Origin: Humulus lupulus
Lineage: Eukaryota; Streptophyta; Magnoliopsida; Rosales; Cannabaceae
NCBI RefSeq assembly: GCF_963169125.1
Contig: NC_084797.1
Span: 93,219,868 to 93,283,867 of the forward strand
DNA length: 64,000 nucleotides
Direction of reading: 5' to 3'
In this document: piece by piece, positions 1-10,700 of the stretch
How the letters are laid out: every line of letters starts with the position of its first letter
How positions within the stretch are numbered: position 1 is the stretch's first letter
The notes under the pieces: generated by a model
Told to the model about the DNA's origin: nothing
What the model saw: the letters and a program-made list of their open reading frames with translations, nothing else
Database searches by the model: none
Translations under genes and position numbers: made by a program

Positions 1-420
1 TGGCTAGAAAAGGTCTTCCCAAAATAATTGGAACATCTTCATCTTCCTCCATATCAAGAACAATAAAATCAGCGGGAAAGATTAATTTGTCCACTTTGAC
101 AAGAACGTCTTCAATAATACCTCGGGATGTGTCAATGAATGGTCGGCCAGTTGTAGAGTAACTGTAGTGGGTCTAGCTTCCCCTAAACCGAGTCTTCTAA
201 ATACGGACAGTGCCATTATATTAATGCTTGCACCTAGATCACATAAAGCCCTCTCATAATAAAAATTCCCAATGGTGCAAGGTATGGTGAAGTTTCCCGG
301 ATCTTTCAACTTTTGAGGAAGTTTCTTTTGAATTATTGCACTACACTCTTTTGTCAAAGCTACGATTTCATAATCCGCCATTTTTCTCTTATTAGACAAT
401 ATCTCCTTCATAAACTTCAC
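1..420 (-). pseudogene. Athila protease domain, partial and frameshifted
   Basis: This stretch encodes the retropepsin that would cleave the Gag-Pol polyprotein. A frame of about 110 codons carries the protease core around a DLGASIN motif, the Athila variant of the D-T/S-G active site, followed by [17 protein letters not shown]. The frame shifts near base 120. The next frame continues to the left edge with the expected flap-side residues and an ILGRPF motif near base 20. Upstream lies a lysine-rich linker joining it to gag. The domain is recognisable, but the frame change means no continuous product. The first base of the window falls inside the domain. Confidence 0.85.
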
Positions 421-576
421 ATCACTAGGAATTTTTTCAAGAGCTTCCGCAAATGGAATGTTAATGTGAAGTTTCTTAAATACTTCAAGAAATTTGGTGA
501 ATTGCTTGTCAAGATTGGCCTTTCGAAACTGTTGAGTTTATGGAATTTTTGGTGTAGGCTCAGTGTACTTTGGCTT

Positions 577-1871
577 CTATTTCTTTGGAAGGTCTTCAAT
601 AACCTCCTCTTGTGCTGGACTAGTTACAGGTTGATCTTTAATCTTCTTACCCTTGTTTTCTACTGTAGGCCCCTCATACTTAGTCCCACTCCTCAAAGTG
701 ACAGCTTGACATTGCTCCTTGGGATTCACCATAGTTGAACTAGGTAAAGCCCCTTGATTACGATCCGCCATTAACCTTGCAAGTTGGCCAACTTGTGTTT
801 CTAAGCTCTAAATGGAGGATCTGGTTTCTGTCATAAATTGGCTCAATGAATCAGCGGATACCTCTGGTTTAGTCATTTGAGGCGGTGGTTGTTGATGTTG
901 TGGCATTTGTGGCCTTTGAGTATCATAGAAGGGTCTTGGGTTTAGCCCATAAGATGGTCTATGTGGAGGATATTGAGGTGGTTTTGGATGATACAGTGGT
1001 TGGTGCCCTTGATTATTACTCCATGACAAATTCGAATGGTTCTTATATGTTGGAGTATAATTGTTAGGGTATGGGTTGTTATTCAGTTGCCTTGGGAAAT
1101 TACCAATGGCTTTAACCTATTCAAGTGGGATATCATCAACTGAATAAGAACTCGTCACTGGACATTACTGAAAATGATGAGGGCCTCCACATGTCTCACA
1201 ACTGATAGGAGCGGGTTCTAGTTGCATCGCTTGACCTGAAATGTTATTTTGTTTTTGCATTTGTTTCGTTAGCGAAGCAATTTGAGCAGTGAGCATAGCA
1301 ATAGGATCAACTTCTAGAAATCTTGCCACCTTCTTATTTCTCGCTCAGATGGCCAATTATAATTATTCATGTCCATCTCCTCTAAAAGCTTGTAAGCTTC
1401 GTTAGCGCTTTTGCTCATAAATGCTCCACCTGCTGCTGCATCTATAATAGTCCTTGTGTTTTCCCTCAGTCCATTATAGAAAGTGTGCACCAACATCCAT
1501 TTCACTATACCATGATGTGGACATTTTTGCAGCAGCTCTTTAAACCTCTCCCAAGCGTCATATAACGATTCCCCCTCAAATTGACAGAAATTATTTATTT
1601 CACCTCTAATCCGTGCTGATTTAGCAGGAGCAAAATACTTAGCGAGAAATTTTTGAGCAAGGTCTTCCCATGTCATAATGGAATTGGCTTGCAGCAAAAT
1701 CATCCGACTTTTAGCTCTGTCTCTCAAAGAAAACGGAAATAGCCTAAAATGGATTGCATCATTACTTACTCCGTTCATTTTGAAAGTATCACATAACTCC
1801 AAAAGGTTGGTAATATGGAGGTTCGGATCCTCATTAGGTAGCCCCCCAAACTGAATGCAATTCTGAACCAT
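577..1871 (-). pseudogene. Athila gag, degraded
   Basis: This is the structural capsid/nucleocapsid gene. The best-preserved block is 1314-1871, about 185 codons: a retrotransposon gag core with [13 protein letters not shown] near its start and a [13 protein letters not shown] stretch typical of Athila. Downstream (about 1160-1200) is a zinc-knuckle remnant with a CETCGGPHH pattern, interrupted by a stop. A proline/glutamine-rich tail follows (808-1029), then a lysine-rich segment before protease (577-771). Several in-frame stops separate these blocks, and another stop lies just upstream of the core near 1890. The order gag core, knuckle, Pro-rich tail, protease is intact, so it is a decayed but collinear copy. 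Confidence 0.85.
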
Positions 1872-2261
1872 TTGGATAATCGAAGGCTTGATCTAAAAAA
1901 TTTTCACCTCCACAGTAGGTGGGCAAATACTAGAATGCACCCCTGTAAGAGTAGGGAGTACATAGTCCCTCAGAGGTAAGTCTACCTCAGCTGCAGCGTT
2001 CCTCGCATTACCCTGATTCATATTGTTATTAGCGACATTATTGACGTTTTGGGCCATCTTTTCAAGCCTTTTCTATTTTCTTTCTCTATTGCAGGTCTTC
2101 TCAATCTCAAGATCAACAGGTACTGGTATTTTCAAACCCTTACGTCGCATAAAAATAGGTCACCTGAAATTGAGAAATTTAAAAGCAACTCAATTTAGAA
2201 AAACATTAAATTAAAAACAAAGTAGATTGAAAAAACAATTATATTTGATAATGATTATTAG

Positions 2262-2279
2262 TCCCCGGCAACGGTGCCA
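2262..2279 (-). other. Primer binding site (tRNA-Asp type) of the Athila element
   Basis: On the minus strand the bases read TGGCACCGTTGCCGGGGA, one change from the usual Athila primer binding site, which is complementary to the 3' end of tRNA-Asp. It starts six bases inside the LTR end, a normal spacing for this lineage. It fixes the orientation and the inner LTR boundary. Confidence 0.85.
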
Positions 2280-2285
2280 AAAACT

Positions 2286-3657
2286 TGATTTGTAAAATCC
2301 GTACGCAAGTATACGTATTCGTGTCAAGTAATAAAGTCTGTAAGAACAAAGATAGTCCCACAGAGATTATTAACCAATTATCAATAATCATTTTTCACTT
2401 TCAATTTGGTGATTAAAATAAAGATGAATAATTATAAATTATGAACACAATTTAAATAAATGTAAACAAAATAATAAATCAACGAATTAACAATCAATAA
2501 TAAAAAGCCTAGGAATTAATTTCATCAACTTTTCATTCTATTAATTTTTACTAATCAATTCTAAATCTCTTCTTCCTGTTCTAATAGCAGGTTAACATAA
2601 TCAATTCCTATTCTTTTTCAAGATATAAGATCTCAGCCTATATGCAGGTTTTCTACATTTATGTGATAAACTTAAACATATAGAAGTCATTAAGCATGGA
2701 ATCTTAATTACTACACAAGTCATACAGGTACTTCCGTTCAATATGCAACCTATGTCTATATAATGATAGCATATTAAATTCTCATCTTTCAAATTTTGAA
2801 TCAAAACCATTAAATCAAGTAAATAGTGATCAAGTATTTACTAGCATTAAGCAAACATCATATAAATTAGAATAGAGAAGAAGTATCAATTGAACATCAT
2901 AGTAAAATTAAATTGAAATTCAAGTGACTACATTAATCACTAGATAAAAGATTAAGTTCATAGATAGCATAATGAAAATAAAATTCAAATAATTGTTCAT
3001 AGAAAATAACCTAAAGAATTCAGATGAAGAGGAAATCTAGAAAGTCATAAACCAGAAAAAGAAATCTAATTACAGAAGTCTTTTCTAAATCTAGGGTTTA
3101 TAAAACTAAAACTGCCTACTAAATTCGTAGAATAATGTCCCCTAAATAGTTTTCCAATGCTCCCTAGTTAAAAGACCATTTTGTCCTTCTAAAAGTGGCT
3201 AAAAATCTCAAAACCGCATCGATAGCACTGTAGCGCTAGGTTTTGGGCACTGTAGCTCTACTGACAGTGTCGAATTGCCTCAAAAATTGATGTACTAACG
3301 TTGTAGCACTAGTAATGTAGCGCTGGGGTGCTAATCTTCTGTTCCTTCATGCGCTGTAGCGCTTGTTTTGTAGCGCTGGTGCGCTATTGACAGAAATAAC
3401 AGATTTAAATTCGCCTCTCCAGCACTGTAGCGCTATCCACAGAAATAGTACTCAGACGTATTGCTCCCGAAAGACTCGATTTTCTCAAAAATAATTCCAT
3501 TTTCTTCCACTTTCACTTTATTTCACTATTTTCACCATCTTAGCATCAAAAACCTGAAACATGAACAAACAAGCATAATTTTGCAATAAAATAGCCCTAA
3601 ACTAATGAAAACCTTCCTAAAAACTAGACCATAAACAAGCCTAAAACTCGTTTATCA
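2286..3657 (-). repeat. Athila 5' LTR
   Basis: On the minus strand the LTR starts TGATAAACGAGTTTTAGGC and ends with ...CAAATCA just before the primer binding site. The outer start matches the conserved beginning of Athila LTRs. Length is 1372 bases. About 220 to 435 bases into the LTR (window 3223-3436) is a cluster of GTAGCGCT/AGCGCTAC palindromic words, which also occurs in the LTRs of unrelated element B. Only this LTR is in the window. Confidence 0.85.
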
Positions 3658-4440
3658 GTTATTTGTTTGCTTAGATTGGGTTTTAGTATTCGTTTTCATA
3701 GCACTGGTTATGACATTTTTCTGGGAATTGTTTTTTATGACTTTGGTATTTTACCTGACCATCCTATTATTTTGGATATTGAGTATTCAGTTAATAAAGA
3801 CAATGTTATTTCTTATTTGACTTCTACAAATGATATTGTTGAGAGCAGAAACTCATCAACGAAATATGGATGGAAAACTCAAAGAAATAATCAGAACTTA
3901 ATGAACACAAAAGAACTTGTAGAAATTAGAATGAAAATAGCAAGTGAACAATAGAAGAAAAACTCGTATATGGCTCTTAGAATAGTCTGATTTTACAAGA
4001 ATTCCCACCCCCCCCCCCCGTTTGGCTGGAGAGGTGGGGATCCATTTATAATGGGGCTCTAATGGCTTCTGATACATTGTGGTCCTAGGGGACAAGATTG
4101 TACATATGTTCATTGTCAGGGTTGTGGCACAGGTCATATTGGAGCAAAAGGTTGTGGTGTCGACTCAAGTACATGGTTAGGGCCTATGGGAGCACCTCCA
4201 CTTTAGTACTTGAATGTGCCTCCAATTCTTGTTTAGTACGAGTGTCAGAGATTGGATGGTGAGGACCACCCCAGGTACCTTACTCGTACGACCACTACTT
4301 GTCTGGCGTGGGTATTAGAATCAGACATCCGGGGTCTTAAGGGTCGTACCCCGTACATGCTTTGTGCCTGTATGATCTCTTTGAGTTATATCTAGGTTTT
4401 TACCTCCCCCCCAAGGCATCCCATTCTTTCAACCTTTAAA
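3658..4440. other. Unrecognised intergenic segment
   Basis: I do not recognise this stretch. A plus-strand frame of 95 codons (3667-3954) contains LPDHPIILDIEYSVNKDN but resembles no family I can name, and it may be chance or a fragment of a lost gene. A run of about 12 C lies at 4008-4019. From about 4120 the sequence has an LTR-like or promoter-like base composition without identifiable ends. It could be the remains of the sequence into which the Athila element inserted. Confidence 0.4.
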
Positions 4441-4484
4441 TGTTAAAGTCTTCATGAGTCCTCATAGGAGACACGATCCCAAGG

Positions 4485-5110
4485 TCCATGGCACAAGGCA
4501 CGAATTTGGGTCACGGTGGCTTCTTGTGTGGCGTATGGGTGTGCGACACCTGTGAGAAGCGCATGGTGCGTGGCCCCTGGGCAAGGGGCATGGGTGTGTG
4601 GCACCTGGGCGAGGCGCATGGGTGCGTGACTCCTGGGCAAGGAGAGACACCTACACAAGGCGCATGGGTGCACGAAACCATAGAACCTTTGGTGGCTTCG
4701 TGAGGCGCATGGGTGCACAGAACCTGAGCGCGAGATCATGGGAGTTCCAGCGAGGCAGACGAGGTGAGGTGCACGATGCGAGAGCATCTTGAGTGAGGCT
4801 GGCGAGACGAGGTGCACGGCGGAAGGGCGTCTCGCGTGAGGTGTCTCATGTGGTTGGTGAGACGGGGGCTGGTGGGGCGAGGGCATCTCACAGCTAGAGA
4901 GACGGTGTGCACTGCGCGAGGGTGTTTCGTGTGAGGCTATCTCACGTGATTGGCGAGATGGGGTGCATGACGCGAGGGCATCTCGCATGAGGCTATCTCG
5001 TGTGGTTGGCGAGACATTGGCTGGTGGCGCGAGGCACCTGGTGTAGCTGGTGGCACGAGGCGCCTGGTGCAGCTAGTGGCATGAGGTCGTGGGCTGTGTG
5101 CATGACATGT
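4485..5110. repeat. Degenerate GC-rich minisatellite block
   Basis: Two related kinds of short repeat follow one another. From 4555 to 4715 the word GGCGCATGGGTGC recurs about every 25 to 45 bases. From 4780 to 5015 a longer unit recurs roughly every 40 to 55 bases, built from AGGGCATCTCGC, TGAGGCTATCTC and TTGGCGAGAC. Copies differ by many substitutions. GC content is far above that of the flanks. Open frames here are by-products of the repeats and show no domain. It may be a subterminal repeat region of a transposon, but no ends are visible. Confidence 0.6.
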
Positions 5111-5434
5111 GTACGCTTTATCCGGGCGCCAGGGTGAAATGAGGCGCGTCCTACTATGCGAGGCCATCATGGCTTCTACGCACCCAAGTGAGACCTCTGA
5201 ATCAAGCGCGAGGCGAGTGCCTCACAGGACCACTCGTGTGATACAGCTGTGTTAGGCATAACGCAGGGTCAAAACGGTGGTCATGCCGAGACCATGTTTG
5301 ATGCCTTTTTCATTGAGGCAGTGCTCCAAGAGACCAACGAGGTGTTGGTCATGGTGGTTTTGGACCTTCAAAGGACCATAAACACGATACGTGGGTCTTT
5401 CATTGGTGTGGAATTTTTAGCATTCACAGATGTT

Positions 5435-6250
5435 AATCTTTAAATATGGCATGCTAGGCTTGGCCATATAGGGCAAGATACAATGATTAGACTAGCTAGA
5501 GACGACCTATTGGGCCAAATTGCTAAAGTCAAATTAAAAAATTGTGAACATTGTTTAGTAGGAAAGTCAATTAGGAAACCATTTGGAAAAGTCAAACGGG
5601 CCTCAAATCCTGTAGAGTTAGTACATTCTGACATATGTGGCCCAATGAATGTGAGGGCAAGGCACGGAGCCTCCTATTTCATTACTTTTATAGATGACTT
5701 CACGCGATTTGGTCATGTATATTTGATCTTCCATAAGGCAGAAGCATTGGATTGCTTTCGACATTTTTATGAATTTGGTTAAGAATCAAAAAGAGAAAAC
5801 AATAAAAACTCTTAGAACTGATTGAGGATGCAAGTATCTATCTGAACAATTCAAGGAATTGTGTGATGAAAAAAGGATAAGTAGACCATTGAAGATTCCT
5901 GAAACTTCGCAACAAAATAGTGCAGCAAAGAGAAGGAATCACACATTGTTCGAAATGTTTAGGTCGATGATGGCGCAAGCTGACTGCCCTCAAAATCAGT
6001 TACTACAACTCCTTGTGAGCAATGGACATGGCACAATCCTCAATTGGACCATTTGTGCGTATGGGATTCGGCAAGGTTTGTTCACACTACTTCTCATAAA
6101 CAATTGAAGTTAGGCCCTATAGAGCATAAATGTATATTCATTAGATATTCTAATGAATCCAAATGATATGTAATGCTTGGTGAACAACTTAATGAGAGTG
6201 TAACTGAAATTGAGTCATGTGATATAGATTTCCTTGAAGATTAATTTTCA
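5435..6250 (+). pseudogene. Ty1/copia integrase, degraded
   Basis: This enzyme would insert the cDNA into the genome. A pre-integrase zinc finger is visible (WHARLGHIG, then CEHCLVGK), followed by the catalytic core with HSDICGPMN and FIDDFTRFGHVY. A frame change near 5780 and a stop near 5823 follow. The second-aspartate region (LRTD, then YLSEQF) is readable near 5810-5850. The third motif at about 5925 reads AAKRRN where copia integrases have the catalytic glutamate two residues before the RN, so the glutamate has become lysine. The linker to RT (6100-6250) keeps the copia pattern with TEIES but has stops. Confidence 0.85.
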
Positions 6251-6439
6251 AGAAGAGGAGATATGGATAAAAACATGTAGTTTTATGAAGTTGTGAACCA
6301 GAAGAAATTTCTACAACAAGTGAATTCTTGCCTAATGGGAGTGTACCATTAGATGATGGTTCCCAAGATCCACAACAATGTAGAAGCAAACATGTAAGTA
6401 TCACACGTCGTCCTTTTAAGATTGAGGGGGAAGCATTCA

Positions 6440-7445
6440 TGTGTGCCTTGTAAGATGAAGATGAGCCTAAGAATTATAAAGAGGCTCTTTCATCAACTAC
6501 TTTTGAGAAATGGAAAGTTGCAATGAAAGAGAATATAGAGTCTATGAAGAAAAACCATTTATGGGAATTTGTAAATGTTCCATCGGGGCGAAAGGCATTG
6601 GGAACAAATGGTTTCTAAAGGTCAAACAGAAGGAAAATGGATCTATTAAAAAGTATAAGGCATGCCTAGTGATGAAAGGTTACACCCTGAGGGAGGGTAT
6701 AGACTATGAGGAAACCTTTTCACCAATGGTGAGGATTGCCTCACTTCGCCTAATTTTAGCTATTGTCTCTCATTTGGATTTGGAACATTACCAAATGGAT
6801 GTAAAATCTGATTCTCAATGGAGAACTAGATGAAGATATCTATATGGATCAACTTACGGGTTTTGAGAGACAGGGGTAAGAGCGCAAAGTTTGCAAACTT
6901 ATTTATTCTATTTATGGCTTAAAACAATCATCTAGGCAGTGGTACATAAGATTTCATCGGACCATTATTACAAATGGGATTACGATGGTTGAAGAAGATC
7001 ATTGTCTATATGTTAATTGGTCAAAGCATACTTTCCTTATCTTATAGTTGTATGTATATGATATTCTACTGGTTGGAAACGATACAGAGAGGATTGTCCC
7101 CACTAAGAAATGGTTGTCCTCAAATTTTGATATGAAGGATATGGGTGACGCAAGTTATGTTCTCGGAGTTAAGATCCCTAGAGATCGTTCAAGGAAATTC
7201 CTTGCTTTGTCTCAAGAAACTTATATTAGGAAAATTCTTGAGCGATTTCATATTCAAAACTGCAAACATATTGACACTCCTATTTGGAAAGGTGAAACCT
7301 TAAGCCTTGACATAGGTCCTAAGACTCGAGAGGAAAAAGGTGAAATGGTCCATATTCCCTGTGCTAGTGCAATTGGAAGCTTGATGTACATCATGATGTG
7401 TACACGCCCAAATATTTTCTATGTCACTAGGTTAGTTAGCTGATT
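6440..7445 (+). pseudogene. Ty1/copia reverse transcriptase, degraded
   Basis: The reading frame starts with an acidic linker, then shows GNKWFLKVKQKENGSIKKYKA and GIDYEETFSPMV, the usual fingers/palm blocks of copia RT. A frameshift near 6815 leads into a YSIYGLKQS block. The catalytic box at about 7048-7065 reads LYVYDILLVG, with the first aspartate of the YVDD pair replaced by tyrosine. The thumb region that follows (MKDMGDASYVLGVKI, then ALSQETYIRKIL) is well kept for 130 codons. Several stops precede it. The loss of the active-site aspartate alone would inactivate it. Confidence 0.88.
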
Positions 7446-7776
7446 CCAATCAAATCTTAGGTTTTCTTGTTGGAAAATAATGAAAATGATACTTCGATAC
7501 CTCAAAGGGGCAGCTGATTACATGTTGTGTTATCAAGCGTCAGATTTTCGTTTAGATGGTGTTTAACCCAAAGTCATACATGATGAGGTGGCATATGAAA
7601 ATGATATGAGCAGTAATAGATATTGAATTCATTGATGCTGGTCGTTTGCATGTCCTTATCGATTCAATTCGACCAAAGAAGAAGAAGTTTCTTTAATCAA
7701 GTAAAAAGATTAAGGAGTATCACTCGAAGATCATTGCTCAAAAAACAACTTGTTGGCAACAAGGACCTGGTCTATT
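7446..7776 (+). pseudogene. Ty1/copia RNase H, partial
   Basis: After a stop behind the RT thumb, short segments in shifting frames follow the copia RNase H region. They include MILRYLKGAADYMLC, the usual lead-in, and a damaged later part near 7560-7740. The domain is cut at 7776 by element A. No continuous frame exists. Assignment rests on its position behind RT and on the ILRYLKG block. Confidence 0.7.
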
Positions 7777-10700
7777 GTAACGCCCTGGGTAGCCAAGACC
7801 GTTACACTGTGTTTTAAATCGTGCTTAACTCGCTAAACGAGACATTAGGCCATAAACGTGCATCTAAATGTAATTACTGGTCTAGGGTTAAAAATTTCGG
7901 TTAAAAGGAATGGACAATTCATTAAAAACATTAAACTATACATGGGATCCTAGAATAACGTTTACAAAGTTGTTTACAGTTCCAAAATGGTCATTACAAC
8001 TCAAAAGTTACAACCTACCGACCTAAGCGGCAAAAATAGGGTTACACCCTAGTTCCTCTAAGAAACCTTGGCCATGGTGGTCAAGCGGCGGCATATGTAC
8101 ACATCGCCAACTAAGCTCTCCAACTCAGGGTCTGTAACGCCCTGGAAAGCCAAGACCGCTACACTATGTATTTGTAAAGGTGCAGAACTTGCTAATCAAG
8201 CTTAATAGTTAAAATACGTGAATTCTAAAGTGATTAAAGTGCTAGGGTTAAAAGGTTTTGGTCTCAAAAGATACTTTCCATATAACTAAACATTTACACA
8301 TGGGATCCCAAAAGAAATAAAGTTTAAAAGTCTGTAGTCAAAATTTTCAGTGTACAGACAACCACTAGCCTTTCTAAAGGCAAAACAGAAGATTATGGTT
8401 TTCCTGTCCCTATCTCCCCTCAACCGTGGCGGCTGCGCAGCTGATCATGTACATTCTGCTCTCAGAGCTCTCCTAATCAGGGTTGATCAAGTTTGCCCTT
8501 GCCTCTACCTGCACCACGAAGCACTCGTGAGCCAAGGCCCATCAAGAAAACATATCACATTACAAAGCAAGCAATAATAACATTTGGAAAACCCCTTTAA
8601 GTATGTTCATACACCTAACGCATCACAATAATCACAGAGCATGAAGTTTCAACCAAAGAATCAGCTAATCATCACCCATCTATCCAGCATAACAGTCCAC
8701 CAATCAATTATAACAAAAAATCACATAATAATCAGGGTCGACACCTTAGGTCACACCCCCTGTTTACCCCATTGACTTCGGCCCGCTTAAACCGAGCTCA
8801 GTGCATAATAAGCTGTCCTCAGCTACCAATGGCCAAGCCGCGCCCTGTGCGCTAGTGTAAACTTCGACACTCTTAGGTCGTTGGTTTACTGTTTACATGG
8901 TATAATACCATCCTTTCAAAGCATACAAGATAGGGAACCCTTAGTCCCATTATAAATCCACAACCGGGTGCAGTTTTCTTACCTTTAGTTCTCAAGTGTA
9001 CTGACTACGAGTGATGCCTCTTGCGCACGATCTGATCCCCGAGCCCTAGCTTAGCACCTAGTCATAACCAAGATAATGGATTCAATTAATATTCAAATAA
9101 AGGTTTCTGGGTATAGTTCTAGCTTCCGGGACATCAAATTCCACCAAAAACGGTGGTGGAATCGATCCCGAGCATCCTAGGTTAGATTCCCGCGCTTAAA
9201 ACCTTCATTTAGCCAAAAATGCCCTTTAGGGCCGCAGTGCTTCGAACTGGCGCCGCGGCCTGCCCCCAAAAACAGAGGCTAGGCCTCTCTGATCACAGAC
9301 ACGTGACACGGCCCTACCCTGTGGCACCGTGGCACTTCCCTTCAGCAGAGCCTCCCTGGCTCTTCTTTGCTTCGCAGGGCCGTGGCACTCTAGAACAGAG
9401 TCACGACCCAACCCCTAGTGCCCAGAAAAATCACCATTTTTAACATCCTAACCATGCTCAAAACCACCCAAAACCATCCTAATTCCAAAACCCATTGATC
9501 ACAAAACTTCTAACATGATTCTAGCAACATAATCCAACAAAAACCTAGCTTTAAAACTCATTAAAATCCCATTTTAATTTCTGAAACCCAGGAGCTCAAG
9601 AACATAAAAACCAGCAATGAAACACCAGAATTCAGCCATTAGTTCATGGATTCAAGCTTACCGCCACAGCAGAACCACTTCTCTAAGCAAAATCTGAGCT
9701 AACTCCAAGCTTTCCACCTTAATTCAACCTTGAAGTTAAGAACCTAAGAACCCTTATATTTCAACCGATAAACCTCATAATCAACTAATCAAAAACGAAA
9801 TTCAGTGCTTGCCTTAGTTTATGGTTGAATTCCCTTGCTGAAACTGAGCTATTTCCTCAAAACTCTAGCCCAAATCATAAAGTTTCCAACTGAGTTTCTT
9901 AGATTCTAATGGTTCCCTTGAAAAAGAAGAAGAAAGAAGGGGAGAGAGATAGGAGGGTCGGTTCCTCTATTTCCACCAAATTCTGAGGTTTTTACCTAGC
10001 CTAACCTTAGGTAATTAAGTTAATCCCGGGGCTCGGGATACCGAAAACATCCCCGAGGGCAAAAAGGTAAAATTCCCCGATATTCTTGCCTAGGCTTCCT
10101 AACCTCAAATATATCTCCATATATTTATTTCCATAACTCGATAACCCAAATAATCATCTAATACCCAAATTACCCCTTGACTTGCCCCAAGTCAAACATT
10201 AAGCCCCGTTGTGACTTCCCGCTAACTAGCTCCCTAGGATTGCCTCGAGTCGCACGCTGTATATTTACCCACATAATAATGTGGTTCTCACAAATATAAC
10301 ATATAATCACATTTACATTAATATAACCATACAAGCATGTTTATCATATAATCACACGTTAATTTATTAAATTCACACATAAACCAATTATGTCCTCTCG
10401 GCACACTAATCAATGCCCTTAAGTCATATTAGTGATTTTGGGTCGATACAGGGTCGGTCCAGCTTTCTTTTCCCTTTACCTGCACAACGTAGCACCTGTG
10501 AGCCAAGGCCCAGCAAGAAAACTTAATGCAAGTGCATGAATAATATATACAGATTCAGATGCATATCTAGCATGCCCAGCAGTAATAACACTACTCATTA
10601 ATGCATACCATTCATATAAATGACTACAACATCTTATGGGACCAAATGCCCTAAACAAATGATTAATAGAATTATATCGGGGCCCATTGCCCAAGCACAT

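Larger units (their letters stand above)
1..3657 (-). mobile_element. Athila-type Ty3/gypsy retrotransposon, 5' portion (runs off the left edge)
   Basis: Reading leftward on the minus strand there is a 1.37-kb LTR, a tRNA-Asp-type primer binding site, an untranslated leader, a gag core, a proline-rich gag tail and the start of an aspartic protease. RT, RNase H, integrase and the 3' LTR must lie outside the window. The gag and protease sequences and the PBS match the plant Athila lineage. The reading frame is broken in several places, so this is a decayed copy. The bases just right of the LTR (GTTAT, 3658-3662) are the candidate target-site duplication, but the partner is out of view. Confidence 0.88.
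5430..7776 (+). mobile_element. Ty1/copia retrotransposon remnant (pol only)
   Basis: The plus strand carries integrase, reverse transcriptase and part of RNase H in the order that defines Ty1/copia (IN before RT). No gag, protease or LTR could be identified upstream, where the sequence turns into unrecognised DNA near 5240-5430. On the right it is cut by element A (TSD TCTAT at 7772-7776). Seventy-eight bases of possible continuation lie at 20523-20600. The copy is old: it has many frameshifts and stops, and catalytic residues are lost in both IN and RT. Confidence 0.85.

Noticed and set aside
313..738. Plus-strand open frame of 141 codons across the Athila gag/protease region
   Set aside because: It is antisense to recognisable gag and protease and shows no domain. 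It is a shadow frame.
4452..5170. Long minus-strand frames rich in His, Pro, Arg and Ala
   Set aside because: They come from the GC-rich tandem repeats; composition is repetitive and no motif is present.
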